Shown one piece after another: positions 17,508 through 25,999 of a DNA stretch of 64,000 nt. The position numbers and the translations under genes were made by a program. The notes beneath the pieces were generated by a model. It was not told where the DNA came from, searched no databases, and saw only the letters and a program-made list of their open reading frames with translations. Source of the DNA: Xanthomonas boreopolis. Its GTDB lineage: Bacteria; Pseudomonadota; Gammaproteobacteria; Xanthomonadales; Xanthomonadaceae. The DNA lies in NCBI GenBank assembly GCA_014654535.1, contig BNBA01000008.1:62001-126000 (forward strand). Direction: 5' to 3'. Every line of letters begins with the position of its first letter. Position 1 is the stretch's first letter.

Positions 17508-18523
17508 GCGCGATCCCGATGATGGCCGCGCCGGGCGGGCTGGTGCGCTTGTGGCGCGATCCGCGCTACCTGTCGCTGGCGGTGACGGTCGCCCTGTTCG
17601 TGGCGATGTCGGCCACCGGCGGGGTGCTGTACGACGGCTTCCTGTCGCCGCAGGTGTTCCTGAACCTGCTGATCGACAACGCGTTCCTGCTGATCGTCGC
17701 GGTCGGCATGACCTTCGTGATCCTCACCGGCGGCATCGACCTGTCGGTGGGCGCGGTGATCGCCTTCACCACGGTGCTGTCCGCGACGCTGGTGCAGGAC
17801 CACGGCTGGCATCCGCTGGCGGCGATCCCGCTGGTGCTGGCGCTGGGCACCGGCTTCGGCGCGCTGATGGGCACGCTGATCCAACGCTACCGGCTGCAGC
17901 CGTTCGTGGTCACGCTGGCGGGCATGTTCCTGGCGCGCGGCGCGGCGACGCTGATCAGCGTCGACTCGATCAACATCGACCATCCCTTCTACGTCGCGGT
18001 CGCCGGCCTGCGCTTGCCGGTGGGCTTCGGCGCGTCGCTGTCGGTCGGGGCGGTGGTGGCGCTGGCCGTGGTGGCGGGCGGGGCGCTGCTGGCCGGGATG
18101 ACCCGGTTCGGGCGCACCGTGTACGCCATCGGCGGCAACGAGCAATCGGCGCTGCTGATGGGCCTGCCGGTCGCCTCCACCCAGGTGCGGGTGTATGCGC
18201 TGAGCGGCTTCTGCGCGGCGCTGGCCGGCGTGGTCTACACCTTCTACATGCTCAGCGGCTACAGCCTGCACGCGCTCGGGCTGGAGCTGGACGCGATCGC
18301 CGCGGTGGTGATCGGCGGCACGCTGCTGGCCGGCGGCAGCGGCTACGTGCTCGGCACGCTGTTCGGCGTGCTGATCCTGGGGTTGATCCAGACCCTGATC
18401 GTGTTCGACGGCACGCTCAGTTCGTGGTGGACGCGCATCGCCATCGGCGTGCTGCTGCTGGTGTTCTGCCTGCTGCAGCGCCTGTTCGCCAGCCGGCAGC
18501 GCAAGCAGGGAGGTGCGCCATGA
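17504..18523 (+). CDS. yjfF: Sugar ABC transporter permease (YjfF-like)
   Basis: A 339-residue second permease of the same ABC system. It shows GMTFVILTGGIDLSVGAVIAF, the coupling helix AIGGNEQSALLMGLPV and LDAIAAVVIGGTLLAGG. In E. coli, ytfQRT-yjfF forms one galactofuranose importer; the same order is kept here. It starts within the stop of ytfT after a GGAGGAAGG site and its stop overlaps the GH97 gene start by 4 bp. That coupling ties transport to a periplasmic glycosidase. Confidence 0.93.
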   Translation: MSAIPMMAAPGGLVRLWRDPRYLSLAVTVALFVAMSATGGVLYDGFLSPQVFLNLLIDNAFLLIVAVGMTFVILTGGIDLSVGAVIAFTTVLSATLVQDHGWHPLAAIPLVLALGTGFGALMGTLIQRYRLQPFVVTLAGMFLARGAATLISVDSINIDHPFYVAVAGLRLPVGFGASLSVGAVVALAVVAGGALLAGMTRFGRTVYAIGGNEQSALLMGLPVASTQVRVYALSGFCAALAGVVYTFYMLSGYSLHALGLELDAIAAVVIGGTLLAGGSGYVLGTLFGVLILGLIQTLIVFDGTLSSWWTRIAIGVLLLVFCLLQRLFASRQRKQGGAP

Positions 18524-20484
18524 GCGCGATGTCCTTCCGGTGCGGGGCATGGCTGGTCGCGGCGCTGCTGGGCATGGCGGCGCCGGCCTTCGCCGCCGAC
18601 GTGCTGGGTACGGTCGAGAGCCCGGACGGGCAACTGCGCGTGGAGATGTCGCGCGACGCCGACGGCCGGCCGAACTACCGCCTGCTGCGGCAGGGCCGCG
18701 AAGTGATCGCGCCTTCGCCGCTGGGATTGGTGGGCGAGGAGGCCGACCTGTCGCGCGGGCTGGCGTTCGCCGGGGCCGATGCGCCGGAAGCGCTCAGCGA
18801 CGACTACGAGTTGCTGTCCGGCAAGCGCCGCCACAACCACTACCGCGGCAACCGTCGCGTGTTCCACTGGCGCACGGCCGATGGCGCGCGCCTGGACGTG
18901 GTCTGGCAGGTCTCCAACGATGGCGCGGCCTTCCGCTACGGCATCCCGGAGGCGGTACCGGGACTGCGCACGCTGCGCCGCGATGCGGCGGCGTTCCGCC
19001 TGCCGCGGCAGGCGCATGGCTGGCTGCAGCCGATGTCGGTGGCGCAGACCGGTTTCGCCAGGACCAATCCTTCGTACGAGGAGTACTACCTGCAGGACGT
19101 ACCGGTCGGCACGCCGTCGCCGCTGGGCGTGGGCTGGGTGTTCCCGGCGCTGTTCCGCGCCGGCGACGACTGGGTGCTGCTGAGCGAGGGCGCGCTGCGT
19201 CGCGGCGATGCCGGCAGCCGCCTGCTCGACGGCGACGTGCCGGGCGAGTACCGCATCGGTTTTCCCGATCCGCGCGAGGTGGTCCCGGGCGGCGCGTCCG
19301 ATCCGTGGATCGAGGCCTACCCATGGCGTTCGCCGTGGCGGATCATCGCCGTCGGCAGCCTGGCGAGCATCGCCGATTCCACGCTCGGCACCGACCTGGC
19401 CGATCCGCCCGATCCCGCGCTGCCGTCGGCGCCGCGTCCGGGCAAGGCGTCGTGGAGCTGGCCGTTGCTGGGCGATGCGTCCACCGTCTACGACGTGCAG
19501 AAGCGCTTCATCGACTACGCCGCTTCGATGGGCTGGGGCTACACCCTGATCGATGCGCTGTGGGACACCCAGATCGGCATGCCGCGCCTGCGCGAGCTGG
19601 TGGATTACGCGCGCGGCAAGGGCGTGGCGATCCTGGTCTGGTACAACTCCGCCGGCGCGTGGAACGAGGCGCCGCAGACGCCGCGCGGCCTGCTGCTGGA
19701 CCACGACAGCCGCATCCGCCAGTTCGAGCAGCTCAAGGCGGCCGGCGTGGCCGGGTTGAAGATCGACTTCTTCGGCGGCGACGGTTCCTCGATGATCGCC
19801 TACTACCTGGACATCCTGCGCGACGCGGCGCCCTACGGCTTCCAGATCAACTTCCACGGCGCCACGCTGCCGCGCGGCTGGCAGCGCACCTGGCCGAACC
19901 TGATGACGATGGAGTCGGTGCGCGGGCTGGAGTTCGCCACCTTCGAGCAGGCCAACGCCGACCAGGTGCCGGCGCACGCGGCGACGCTGCCGTTCGCGCG
20001 CAACGTGTTCGACCCGATGGACTTCACGCCGATGGCGCTGGTCAAGCTCAACGACCGCGTGCAGCGCCGCACCACCGCGCCGTTCGAGCTGGCCGAGTCG
20101 GTGCTGTTCGTCTCCGGCATCCAGCACTACGCCGAAACGCCCGAGGGCATGGCGCAGGCGCCGGAGTACGTGCGTGCATTCCTTAAGGCGTTGCCGGCGG
20201 CGTGGGACGACAGCCGTTTCATCGGCGGCTGGCCGGGCCGCTACGCGGTGTTCGCGCGCCAGGGCGGCGGCCGCTGGTTCGTGGCCGGCATCAACGCCGA
20301 CGCCGCGCCGCGCAAGCTCTCGCTGGACCTCGGCGCGCTCGGCGGCAAGCCGGTGCGCGGAACGCTGATCGCCGACGGCGACGATGCCCTCGGGTTCTCC
20401 AGCCGCCGGATCGCGCTCGATCCGGGCAAGCCGCTGGATCTGACATTGCCGGCGCGGGGAGGGTTCGTTCTGCAGTTGGACTGA
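18520..20484 (+). CDS. GH97 family glycoside hydrolase, retaining type (alpha-galactosidase or beta-L-arabinopyranosidase)
   Basis: A 654-residue secreted enzyme with signal peptide (LVAALLGMAAPAFA-AD, cleavage near 26). The N-terminal beta-sandwich domain spans about 27-290, the (beta/alpha)8 barrel about 300-560, and a C-terminal beta domain follows. The key residue is D416 in AGLKIDFFGGDGSS, which matches the catalytic nucleophile position of retaining GH97 alpha-galactosidases; inverting glucoamylase-type members lack it. Calcium-site glutamates are expected in TMESVRG and SYEEYYLQ. A retaining GH97 enzyme with beta-L-arabinopyranosidase activity is known, and galactose and L-arabinopyranose share stereochemistry. 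Given this locus, an arabinopyranosidase is attractive but unproven. Translationally coupled to yjfF. Confidence 0.9.
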   Translation: MSAMSFRCGAWLVAALLGMAAPAFAADVLGTVESPDGQLRVEMSRDADGRPNYRLLRQGREVIAPSPLGLVGEEADLSRGLAFAGADAPEALSDDYELLSGKRRHNHYRGNRRVFHWRTADGARLDVVWQVSNDGAAFRYGIPEAVPGLRTLRRDAAAFRLPRQAHGWLQPMSVAQTGFARTNPSYEEYYLQDVPVGTPSPLGVGWVFPALFRAGDDWVLLSEGALRRGDAGSRLLDGDVPGEYRIGFPDPREVVPGGASDPWIEAYPWRSPWRIIAVGSLASIADSTLGTDLADPPDPALPSAPRPGKASWSWPLLGDASTVYDVQKRFIDYAASMGWGYTLIDALWDTQIGMPRLRELVDYARGKGVAILVWYNSAGAWNEAPQTPRGLLLDHDSRIRQFEQLKAAGVAGLKIDFFGGDGSSMIAYYLDILRDAAPYGFQINFHGATLPRGWQRTWPNLMTMESVRGLEFATFEQANADQVPAHAATLPFARNVFDPMDFTPMALVKLNDRVQRRTTAPFELAESVLFVSGIQHYAETPEGMAQAPEYVRAFLKALPAAWDDSRFIGGWPGRYAVFARQGGGRWFVAGINADAAPRKLSLDLGALGGKPVRGTLIADGDDALGFSSRRIALDPGKPLDLTLPARGGFVLQLD

Positions 20485-20556
20485 ACGACGGCCGCGCGCC
20501 GCGATGGCGGCCGCGCGGCGTTCCCGGAATCCGCGTGCGCTTGTAGAGGAGGGCAC

Positions 20557-21963
20557 ATGCAACAGACGCAAAAACTGTCCGTGATCGAGAAACTCGGTTA
20601 CGGCGCCGGCGACATGGCGGTCAATGTCGTGATCTCGTCGATGATGCTGATCATCACGTTCTTCTATACCGACGTGTTCGGCCTCAAGCCGCAGGACGTG
20701 GCGCTGCTGTTCATCGTGGTGCGGCTGATCGACGCCTTCGCCGACCCGGCCATGGGCATGTTCACCGATCGCCACACCACGCGCTGGGGCCGCTATCGTC
20801 CGTACTTCCTGGTGATGGCGGTGCCGTTCGGCATCTCGGTGTTCCTGACCTTCACCACGCCGGACCTGTCCTACAACCTCAAGCTGGTGTGGGCCTACGC
20901 CACCTACCTGCTGGTGATGCTGGTGTTCACCGCGGTCACCATCCCGTACATCTCGCTGATCGGGGTGCTCACCGCCGATCCGCAGGAACGGCTGTCGGCG
21001 AACGGCTACCGGCTGTTCTTCGCCAAGGTCGCCGCGTTCCTGGTCACCATCGTGGTGCCGCAGCTGGCGGTGGCATGGGGCGGCGGGCATCTCGCCGACG
21101 GCTACAAGTGGGCGATGGGCCTGATGGGGCTGCTGGCCACGCTGCTGTTCCTGTTCTGCTTCTTCTCCACCACCGAGCGCATCCAGCACCAGGTCGAGCG
21201 CAAGCCGCTGCGCGAGCAGCTGGGCCTGCTGCTGCGCAACGACCAATGGCTGATCCTGGGCGCGGTCTGCATCGTCGGCACCATCGGCTACGTGATCCGC
21301 GGGTCGGTGGCCGCCTACTACGCCAAGTACTACCTCGGCGGCGACGCGAAGCTGATGTCCGCGTTCATGGCCACCGGCGTGGTCGCGGCGATCCTGGCGA
21401 TGGTGGTATCGACCTGGATCACCAAGGTCTATTGCAAGGTCAAGCTGTTCCGCTACAGCCAACTGGTCGTGGGCGCGCTGAGCGTGGCGATGTACCTGCT
21501 GGTCAAGCCGGGCGACATCGCGCTGGCGTTCGTCCTGTACTTCCTGGTCAGCCTGGTGGTGGACCTGCACGCGCCGGTGTTCTGGTCGGCGATCGCCGAG
21601 GCGGTGGACTACGGCCATGCGCGCAGCGGCAAGCGCGTGGCGGGGCTGGCGTTCGGCGGCATCTCGTTCTGCCAGAAGGCCGGCATGGGCGTGGCCGGGG
21701 CGATCGTCGGCTGGCTGCTGGCCGGTTTCCACTACGTGCCGGACCAGCCGCAGAGCGCGTTCACCCTCAACGGCATCGCGCTGATGCTCACCATCATCCC
21801 CGGCGCGTTCCACGTGCTGATGGGCGGGCTGATGTTCCTGTACCGCATCACCGACGACTACTACCGCACGCTCAAGGAGCAGATCGTCGAGGAGGCCCCC
21901 GGCGACGCCGGCCCCGCGCAAGACGCTTTCAACGCACGTACCACCACGGAATGCCCGACATGA
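20557..21963 (+). CDS. GPH family sugar:cation symporter
   Basis: A 468-residue permease of the glycoside-pentoside-hexuronide family with twelve predicted helices. It begins KLSVIEKLGYGAGDMAVN, the family start signature. The loop PAMGMFTDRHTTRWGRYRPY is the conserved GPH motif between helices 2 and 3. Such carriers import pentosides and oligosaccharides such as xylosides or arabinosides with H+ or Na+. The strong ribosome-binding site GAGGAGGG precedes the ATG. It is followed, with a 4-bp overlap, by a GH43 enzyme without signal peptide, which suggests uptake of short arabino-oligosaccharides that are then cleaved inside the cell. Confidence 0.92.
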   Translation: MQQTQKLSVIEKLGYGAGDMAVNVVISSMMLIITFFYTDVFGLKPQDVALLFIVVRLIDAFADPAMGMFTDRHTTRWGRYRPYFLVMAVPFGISVFLTFTTPDLSYNLKLVWAYATYLLVMLVFTAVTIPYISLIGVLTADPQERLSANGYRLFFAKVAAFLVTIVVPQLAVAWGGGHLADGYKWAMGLMGLLATLLFLFCFFSTTERIQHQVERKPLREQLGLLLRNDQWLILGAVCIVGTIGYVIRGSVAAYYAKYYLGGDAKLMSAFMATGVVAAILAMVVSTWITKVYCKVKLFRYSQLVVGALSVAMYLLVKPGDIALAFVLYFLVSLVVDLHAPVFWSAIAEAVDYGHARSGKRVAGLAFGGISFCQKAGMGVAGAIVGWLLAGFHYVPDQPQSAFTLNGIALMLTIIPGAFHVLMGGLMFLYRITDDYYRTLKEQIVEEAPGDAGPAQDAFNARTTTECPT

Positions 21964-22916
21964 CGTTTTCGTTTTCCAACCCCTTCATCCTCCACCGCGC
22001 CGATCCGTTCGTGCTGCGCCACGATGGGCACTATCACTTCACCGCCTCGGTGCCGGAGTACGACCGCATCGTGCTGCGCCGCGCGCCGACGCTGGCCGGG
22101 CTGAAGGACGCCGAGGAGAAGACCCTGTGGCGCGCGCCGGCCAGCGGCCCGGCCAGTTCGCTGATCTGGGCGCCGGAAATCCATCGCTTCGACGATGCCT
22201 GGTACGTCTACTTCGCCGCGGCGCCCTCGCGCGAGATCAAGGACGGCCTGTTCCAGCACCGCATGTACGCGCTGCGCAATCCCTCGGCCGACCCGATGCG
22301 GGGCGAGTGGGAATTCGCCGGCCGCATCGACAGCGGCATCGACGCGTTCTGCCTGGACGCGACCTCGTTCGAGCACAAGGGCCAGCGCTACTACTTGTGG
22401 GCGCAGAAGCACCCGGACATCCCCGGCAACTCCAACCTCTACCTGGCGCCGCTGGCGACGCCGACCGCGCTGGGCGGGGCGCCGGTGCTGCTGACCAAGC
22501 CGGAATTCGACTGGGAGGTGCAGGGCTTCCTCGTGAACGAAGGCCCGGCCGTGCTGATCCGCAACGGCAAGGTGTTCGTCAGCTATTCCGCCAGCGCCAC
22601 CGACGAGCGCTACGCGGTCGGCCTGCTGTGGGCGGACGCCGAGTCCGACCTGCTCGATCCGGCCAGCTGGCACAAGTCGCCGGTGCCGGTGTTCGCGACC
22701 GACGCCGAGCGCGAGGTGTTCGGTCCCGGCCACAACAGCTTCACCACCACCGAGGACGGCGCCACCGACCTGGTGGTCTACCACGCCCGCAACTACCGCG
22801 AGATCGAGGGCGATCCGCTGTGGAACCCGGACCGGCAGACGTGCATCCAGCCGCTGCAGTGGGATGCGCAGGGCATGCCGGTGTTCGGTCGGCCGCTGCG
22901 CGAGGTGGCGTTGTGA
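21960..22916 (+). CDS. GH43 family arabinosidase, cytoplasmic (exo-alpha-1,5-L-arabinofuranosidase-like)
   Basis: A 318-residue five-bladed beta-propeller glycosidase. The catalytic acids are visible: general base D15 in RADPFVL, the pKa-modulating aspartate D133 in CLDATSF, and general acid E194 in LVNEGPAVL. The FVSYSASATDERYAVGLLWAD stretch is typical of GH43 subfamily 26, which removes arabinose from alpha-1,5-arabino-oligosaccharides. No signal peptide is present. The ATG at 21960 overlaps the GPH symporter stop (ATGA); an ATG at 21951 is also in frame. Cytoplasmic location with a coupled symporter implies intracellular hydrolysis of imported oligosaccharides. Beta-xylosidase activity is the main alternative. 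Confidence 0.9.
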   Translation: MTFSFSNPFILHRADPFVLRHDGHYHFTASVPEYDRIVLRRAPTLAGLKDAEEKTLWRAPASGPASSLIWAPEIHRFDDAWYVYFAAAPSREIKDGLFQHRMYALRNPSADPMRGEWEFAGRIDSGIDAFCLDATSFEHKGQRYYLWAQKHPDIPGNSNLYLAPLATPTALGGAPVLLTKPEFDWEVQGFLVNEGPAVLIRNGKVFVSYSASATDERYAVGLLWADAESDLLDPASWHKSPVPVFATDAEREVFGPGHNSFTTTEDGATDLVVYHARNYREIEGDPLWNPDRQTCIQPLQWDAQGMPVFGRPLREVAL

Positions 22917-24130
22917 GAACCCGCTCGCGATCCTGCTGTGCTCGCGATGTGGCCCGGGTGCGGTGCCCGGAATGCTCACGTATCGCTCATGCGCTGCGCT
23001 TCCTCCGCTCCGCCACGGGCCGCCTGGCTTCGCTCGCGACGAAGCATGAACAGGTTCCGCGGCCGGCGCGACTGGCGCGCCGAGCCCTGCTGGCGTTGGC
23101 GGTATCGCTGGCCGTGCCCGCGTTCGCGCAGCAGGCGCCCGCCGACAACAGCGACATGATGGCCGCGCCGCCGGTCGCCAAGCCGCACAAGGGGTATTCG
23201 GCCGACGTGCTCGCGCACGATCCGGTGATGATCCGCCAGGGCAAGACCTGGTACCTGTTCATCACCGGCCCCGGCATCAGCGTCTACAGCTCGAAGAACC
23301 TGAAGACCTGGAAGGCCGAGGCGCCGGTGTTCGCGAAGATTCCCGGGTGGGCCTACGGCATCGTGCCGGACTTCAACGGCCATATCTGGGCGCCCGACAT
23401 CTCCTTCCACGACGGCGTCTACACGCTGTACTACTCGATCTCCAGCGGCGGCAAGAACACCTCGGCGATCGGCGTGGCGACCAACACCACGCTCGACCCC
23501 AAGGATCCGGCGTTCAAGTGGGTCGACCACGGCATTGTGGTGCGTTCGCAGCCCTACCGCGATGCCTGGAACGCGATCGATCCCAACCTGGTCGAAGGGG
23601 ACGATGGCACCCCGTGGCTGGCCTTCGGCTCGTTCTGGGGCGGCTTGAAGCTGGCGAAGCTGGCGCCCGACCGGCTGCACCTGGCCGAGCCGCAGGAATG
23701 GCACACGCTGGCGCGGCGCGAACGGCCCTGGCAGGCCGACGATGCCGAGCCCGAGCCCGGCGCGATCGAGGCGCCGTTCGTGTTCAAGCACGATGGCTGG
23801 TACTACCTGTTCGCCTCGTGGGACCACTGCTGCCGCGGCCTGAAGAGCGACTACCGGATCATGGTCGGCCGTTCGCGCGACGTGCGCGGCCCGTACCTCG
23901 ACCGCGACGGCAAGCGCATGGACCATGGCGGCGGCACCGAAGTGCTGCATGGCAGCCCGCGCTGGGCCGGGCCGGGGCATAACAGCGCCTACCGCTTCGA
24001 CGGCAAGGACTACCTCGTGTTCCATGCCTACGACGCCCGCGACAACGGCCTGCCCAAGCTGCACGTGCTGCCGATGCGCTGGGACGCCGATGGCTGGCCG
24101 GTAGTGGACCCGCGCGCACTGGACAAGTAG
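22913..24130 (+). CDS. GH43 family endo-alpha-1,5-L-arabinanase-like enzyme, secreted; start uncertain
   Basis: The mature enzyme (about 340 residues) carries the GH43 arabinanase pattern: base in LAHDPVMIRQ, then IWAPDISFHDG, aspartate in WNAIDPNLVEG, acid in IEAPFVFKHDGWYYLFASWD, and WAGPGHNSAYRF. A convincing signal peptide (ARRALLALAVSLAVPAFA-QQ, near 23080-23130) has no in-frame ATG ahead of it. The GTG at 22913 overlaps the previous stop (GTGA) behind GAGGTGG and is used here, but gives about 50 residues before the signal. An ATG at 23046 is one frame off, so a small indel is possible. The role would be cutting arabinan in the periplasm or outside the cell. Confidence 0.82.
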   Translation: MRTRSRSCCARDVARVRCPECSRIAHALRFLRSATGRLASLATKHEQVPRPARLARRALLALAVSLAVPAFAQQAPADNSDMMAAPPVAKPHKGYSADVLAHDPVMIRQGKTWYLFITGPGISVYSSKNLKTWKAEAPVFAKIPGWAYGIVPDFNGHIWAPDISFHDGVYTLYYSISSGGKNTSAIGVATNTTLDPKDPAFKWVDHGIVVRSQPYRDAWNAIDPNLVEGDDGTPWLAFGSFWGGLKLAKLAPDRLHLAEPQEWHTLARRERPWQADDAEPEPGAIEAPFVFKHDGWYYLFASWDHCCRGLKSDYRIMVGRSRDVRGPYLDRDGKRMDHGGGTEVLHGSPRWAGPGHNSAYRFDGKDYLVFHAYDARDNGLPKLHVLPMRWDADGWPVVDPRALDK

Positions 24131-24146
24131 GCGCGGCAGCGCATCC

Positions 24147-24210
24147 GTGGGGCGGCTTCAGCTGCGATCGGCTTTACCGGTAAAGCCCATCGCGCTGAAG
24201 CCGCTCCCGC
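24147..24210. repeat. Stem-loop intergenic repeat, family A copy 2
   Basis: GTGGGGCGGCTTCAGCTGCG at 24147 pairs imperfectly with CGCGCTGAAGCCGCTCCCGC ending at 24210, with an inner TTTACCGGTAAA palindrome. It lies between convergent genes (GH43 and the FHS permease), where it can serve as a bidirectional terminator. Confidence 0.7.
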
Positions 24211-24222
24211 AAAGAGACCGGG

Positions 24223-25515
24223 TCAGGTCCTGGCCGTCACTTTCGCGCCCCATAGCGCATAGAACAGCACGTACAGTTCGCAGGCCGCGGTCAGCAGGAA
24301 GGCGTTCTGCAGGCCGTAGGTGTCGGCGAGCCAGCCTTGCACCACCACCAGCGCACCGCCGTCGATGGCCATGACCAGCAGCCCGGCGCCTTCCTCGGTG
24401 AGCGGGCCCAGCCCCCGGATGCCGAGCGCGAACACGGTGGGGAACATGATCGAGTGGAACAGCCCCACCGCGATCAATGCCCACATCGCCACCGCGCCGG
24501 TGCTGAACACCGTCACCAGCATCGTGACGAAGGCGCCGACCGCGAACAGCGCCAGCACCGTCTCGGCCGGGATCCTGCGCATCAACGCGCTGCCGGCGAA
24601 GCGGCCCACCATCATCCCGCCCCACAGCAGGAACAGGTAGTGCGACGCCTGCTGGTGGCTGAGATTGCCGATGTGCGGTTGCGAGACGAAATTGATGAAG
24701 AGGTTGGAGACGCCGATCTCGGCGATGAGATAGATGAAGATCGCCGGGATGCCGAGCACCAGGTTGCGGTGCCGCCACAACGAATGCCGGGCGCGCTCCT
24801 CGCGGGTGACGCGCTGGGTCGCCTGGCCGAGCGCCGGCAGGCGGAAGCGCGCGATCACGATCGCCAGCGCGACCAGCACCGCCGCGACGATCAGGTAGGG
24901 CAGCTGCACCGACTGCGCATCGGCCAGGCGCTCGGCCGGCGTCAGCGTCGCCTCGCCGACCTGGGTGCCGGACGCCGAGCGGCCGAGGATCAGGTAGCCG
25001 CCGAACAGCGGCGCCAGCGTGGTGCCCGCGGAATTGAACGCCTGCACCAGGTTGAGCCGCGAGGAGGCGGTCTCGGGCGTGCCGATCACCGCGACGTAGG
25101 GATTGGCGGCGACCTGCAGCAAGGTGATGCCGCTGGCGATGACGAACAGCGACACGAGGGTGATGGCGTAGGACGGCAGGCGCGCGGCCGGAATCATGCC
25201 GAGCGCGCCCAGCGCCATGATGCCCAGTCCGACCACCAGCGCACGCTGGTAGCCGATCCGCTCGATCAGCTTGGCGGCCGGCAGCGAGGCGAAGAAGTAG
25301 GCGATGAACCAGACCGATTCGATCAGCGTGGCCTGCAGGTAGGACAGCTCGAACACGCTGCGCAGGTGCGGCAGCAGGGTGTTGTTGATGACGGTGACGA
25401 AGCCCCACATGAAGAACAGCGAGGCCAGCAGCATCAGCGCGGGGCGATAGGTGGAGGCGTGCATTGCAGGGCCGGCCTGGGCGGTGGCCGTGGTGGTTGC
25501 GGTCGGTCCTGCCAT
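24223..25515 (-). CDS. FHS-family sugar MFS transporter (FucP/GluP-like)
   Basis: A 430-residue major facilitator of the fucose-galactose-glucose:H+ symporter family with twelve helices. Diagnostic stretches are FFMWGFVTVINNTLLPHL (helix 1), LQVAANPYVAVIGTPETASSRLNLVQAFNSAGTTLAP (helix 4-5 region) and the second-half repeat FLLWGGMMVGRFAGSALMRRIP. Likely substrates are glucose, galactose or L-arabinose; the locus favours L-arabinose, since FucP-type carriers accept it. The start at 25515 is preceded by GGAG with 9-nt spacing. It is monocistronic and convergent with the GH43 genes, with palindromic sites upstream (25665-25702). Confidence 0.9.
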   Translation of the reverse strand: MAGPTATTTATAQAGPAMHASTYRPALMLLASLFFMWGFVTVINNTLLPHLRSVFELSYLQATLIESVWFIAYFFASLPAAKLIERIGYQRALVVGLGIMALGALGMIPAARLPSYAITLVSLFVIASGITLLQVAANPYVAVIGTPETASSRLNLVQAFNSAGTTLAPLFGGYLILGRSASGTQVGEATLTPAERLADAQSVQLPYLIVAAVLVALAIVIARFRLPALGQATQRVTREERARHSLWRHRNLVLGIPAIFIYLIAEIGVSNLFINFVSQPHIGNLSHQQASHYLFLLWGGMMVGRFAGSALMRRIPAETVLALFAVGAFVTMLVTVFSTGAVAMWALIAVGLFHSIMFPTVFALGIRGLGPLTEEGAGLLVMAIDGGALVVVQGWLADTYGLQNAFLLTAACELYVLFYALWGAKVTART

Positions 25516-25664
25516 CGATGCGGTCTCCGGTGCACGCCCGGGCGTGTGTGCGGCCGCGATGGGGGCGTGGCGAGTGCGGCCGCGTGCGTCTTCGCCAGGC
25601 GCTTGCCGGAAATCCGGCGCAGGCCAGCGTAGGAGAAGGGGTGCGGTGCGACCAATGACTTAAC

Positions 25665-25702
25665 GCGATCGCGCTATGCCACTATTGCAATGCTGCATTG
25701 CA
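25665..25702 (-). promoter_or_regulatory. Palindromic operator-like sites upstream of the FHS permease
   Basis: CGCGATCGCG (25665-25674) is a perfect palindrome with a central CG-flanked core of the LacI/GalR kind. Ten bases further, TGCAATG-ctg-CATTGCA (within 25685-25702) is an inverted repeat. ATTGCAATG followed by one base and TGCA also occurs in front of the aldose epimerase (44404 on), suggesting a common regulator. Confidence 0.4.
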
Positions 25703-25791
25703 GCTAGGTGGAGCGCTGTCGAAAGGGTTTTCCTGCGGGAGGAATCTCGGCCCCGGCAGGCTGCGCGGGTGTTGCATAACGACCAGAGACT

Positions 25792-25836
25792 CCCTTCTCC
25801 CGTTCACGGGAGAAGGTGCCCGGAGGGCGGACGAGG
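25792..25836. repeat. Stem-loop repeat, family C
   Basis: CCCTTCTCCCG-ttca-CGGGAGAAGG forms a perfect hairpin at 25792-25816, followed by GTGCCCGGAGGGCGGACGAGGG. It is the main feature of the 484-bp gap between the FHS permease and the PI-PLC-like gene; the remainder of that gap shows no credible gene. Confidence 0.7.
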
Positions 25837-25999
25837 GCGCTTTTCTGATGCGACTGCTGTAAAGCACTTCTTTGCCCATGTACGTGCGCAGCGAGAACGG
25901 CGCCGCACGGCGGGCCCCAGCGATCGCCAACGAGTCGCAAGCGGTCGCTGGGCCCAACCGCTCCGGAACGACGATATCGGCGCCGCGTGGCCGGGATCC

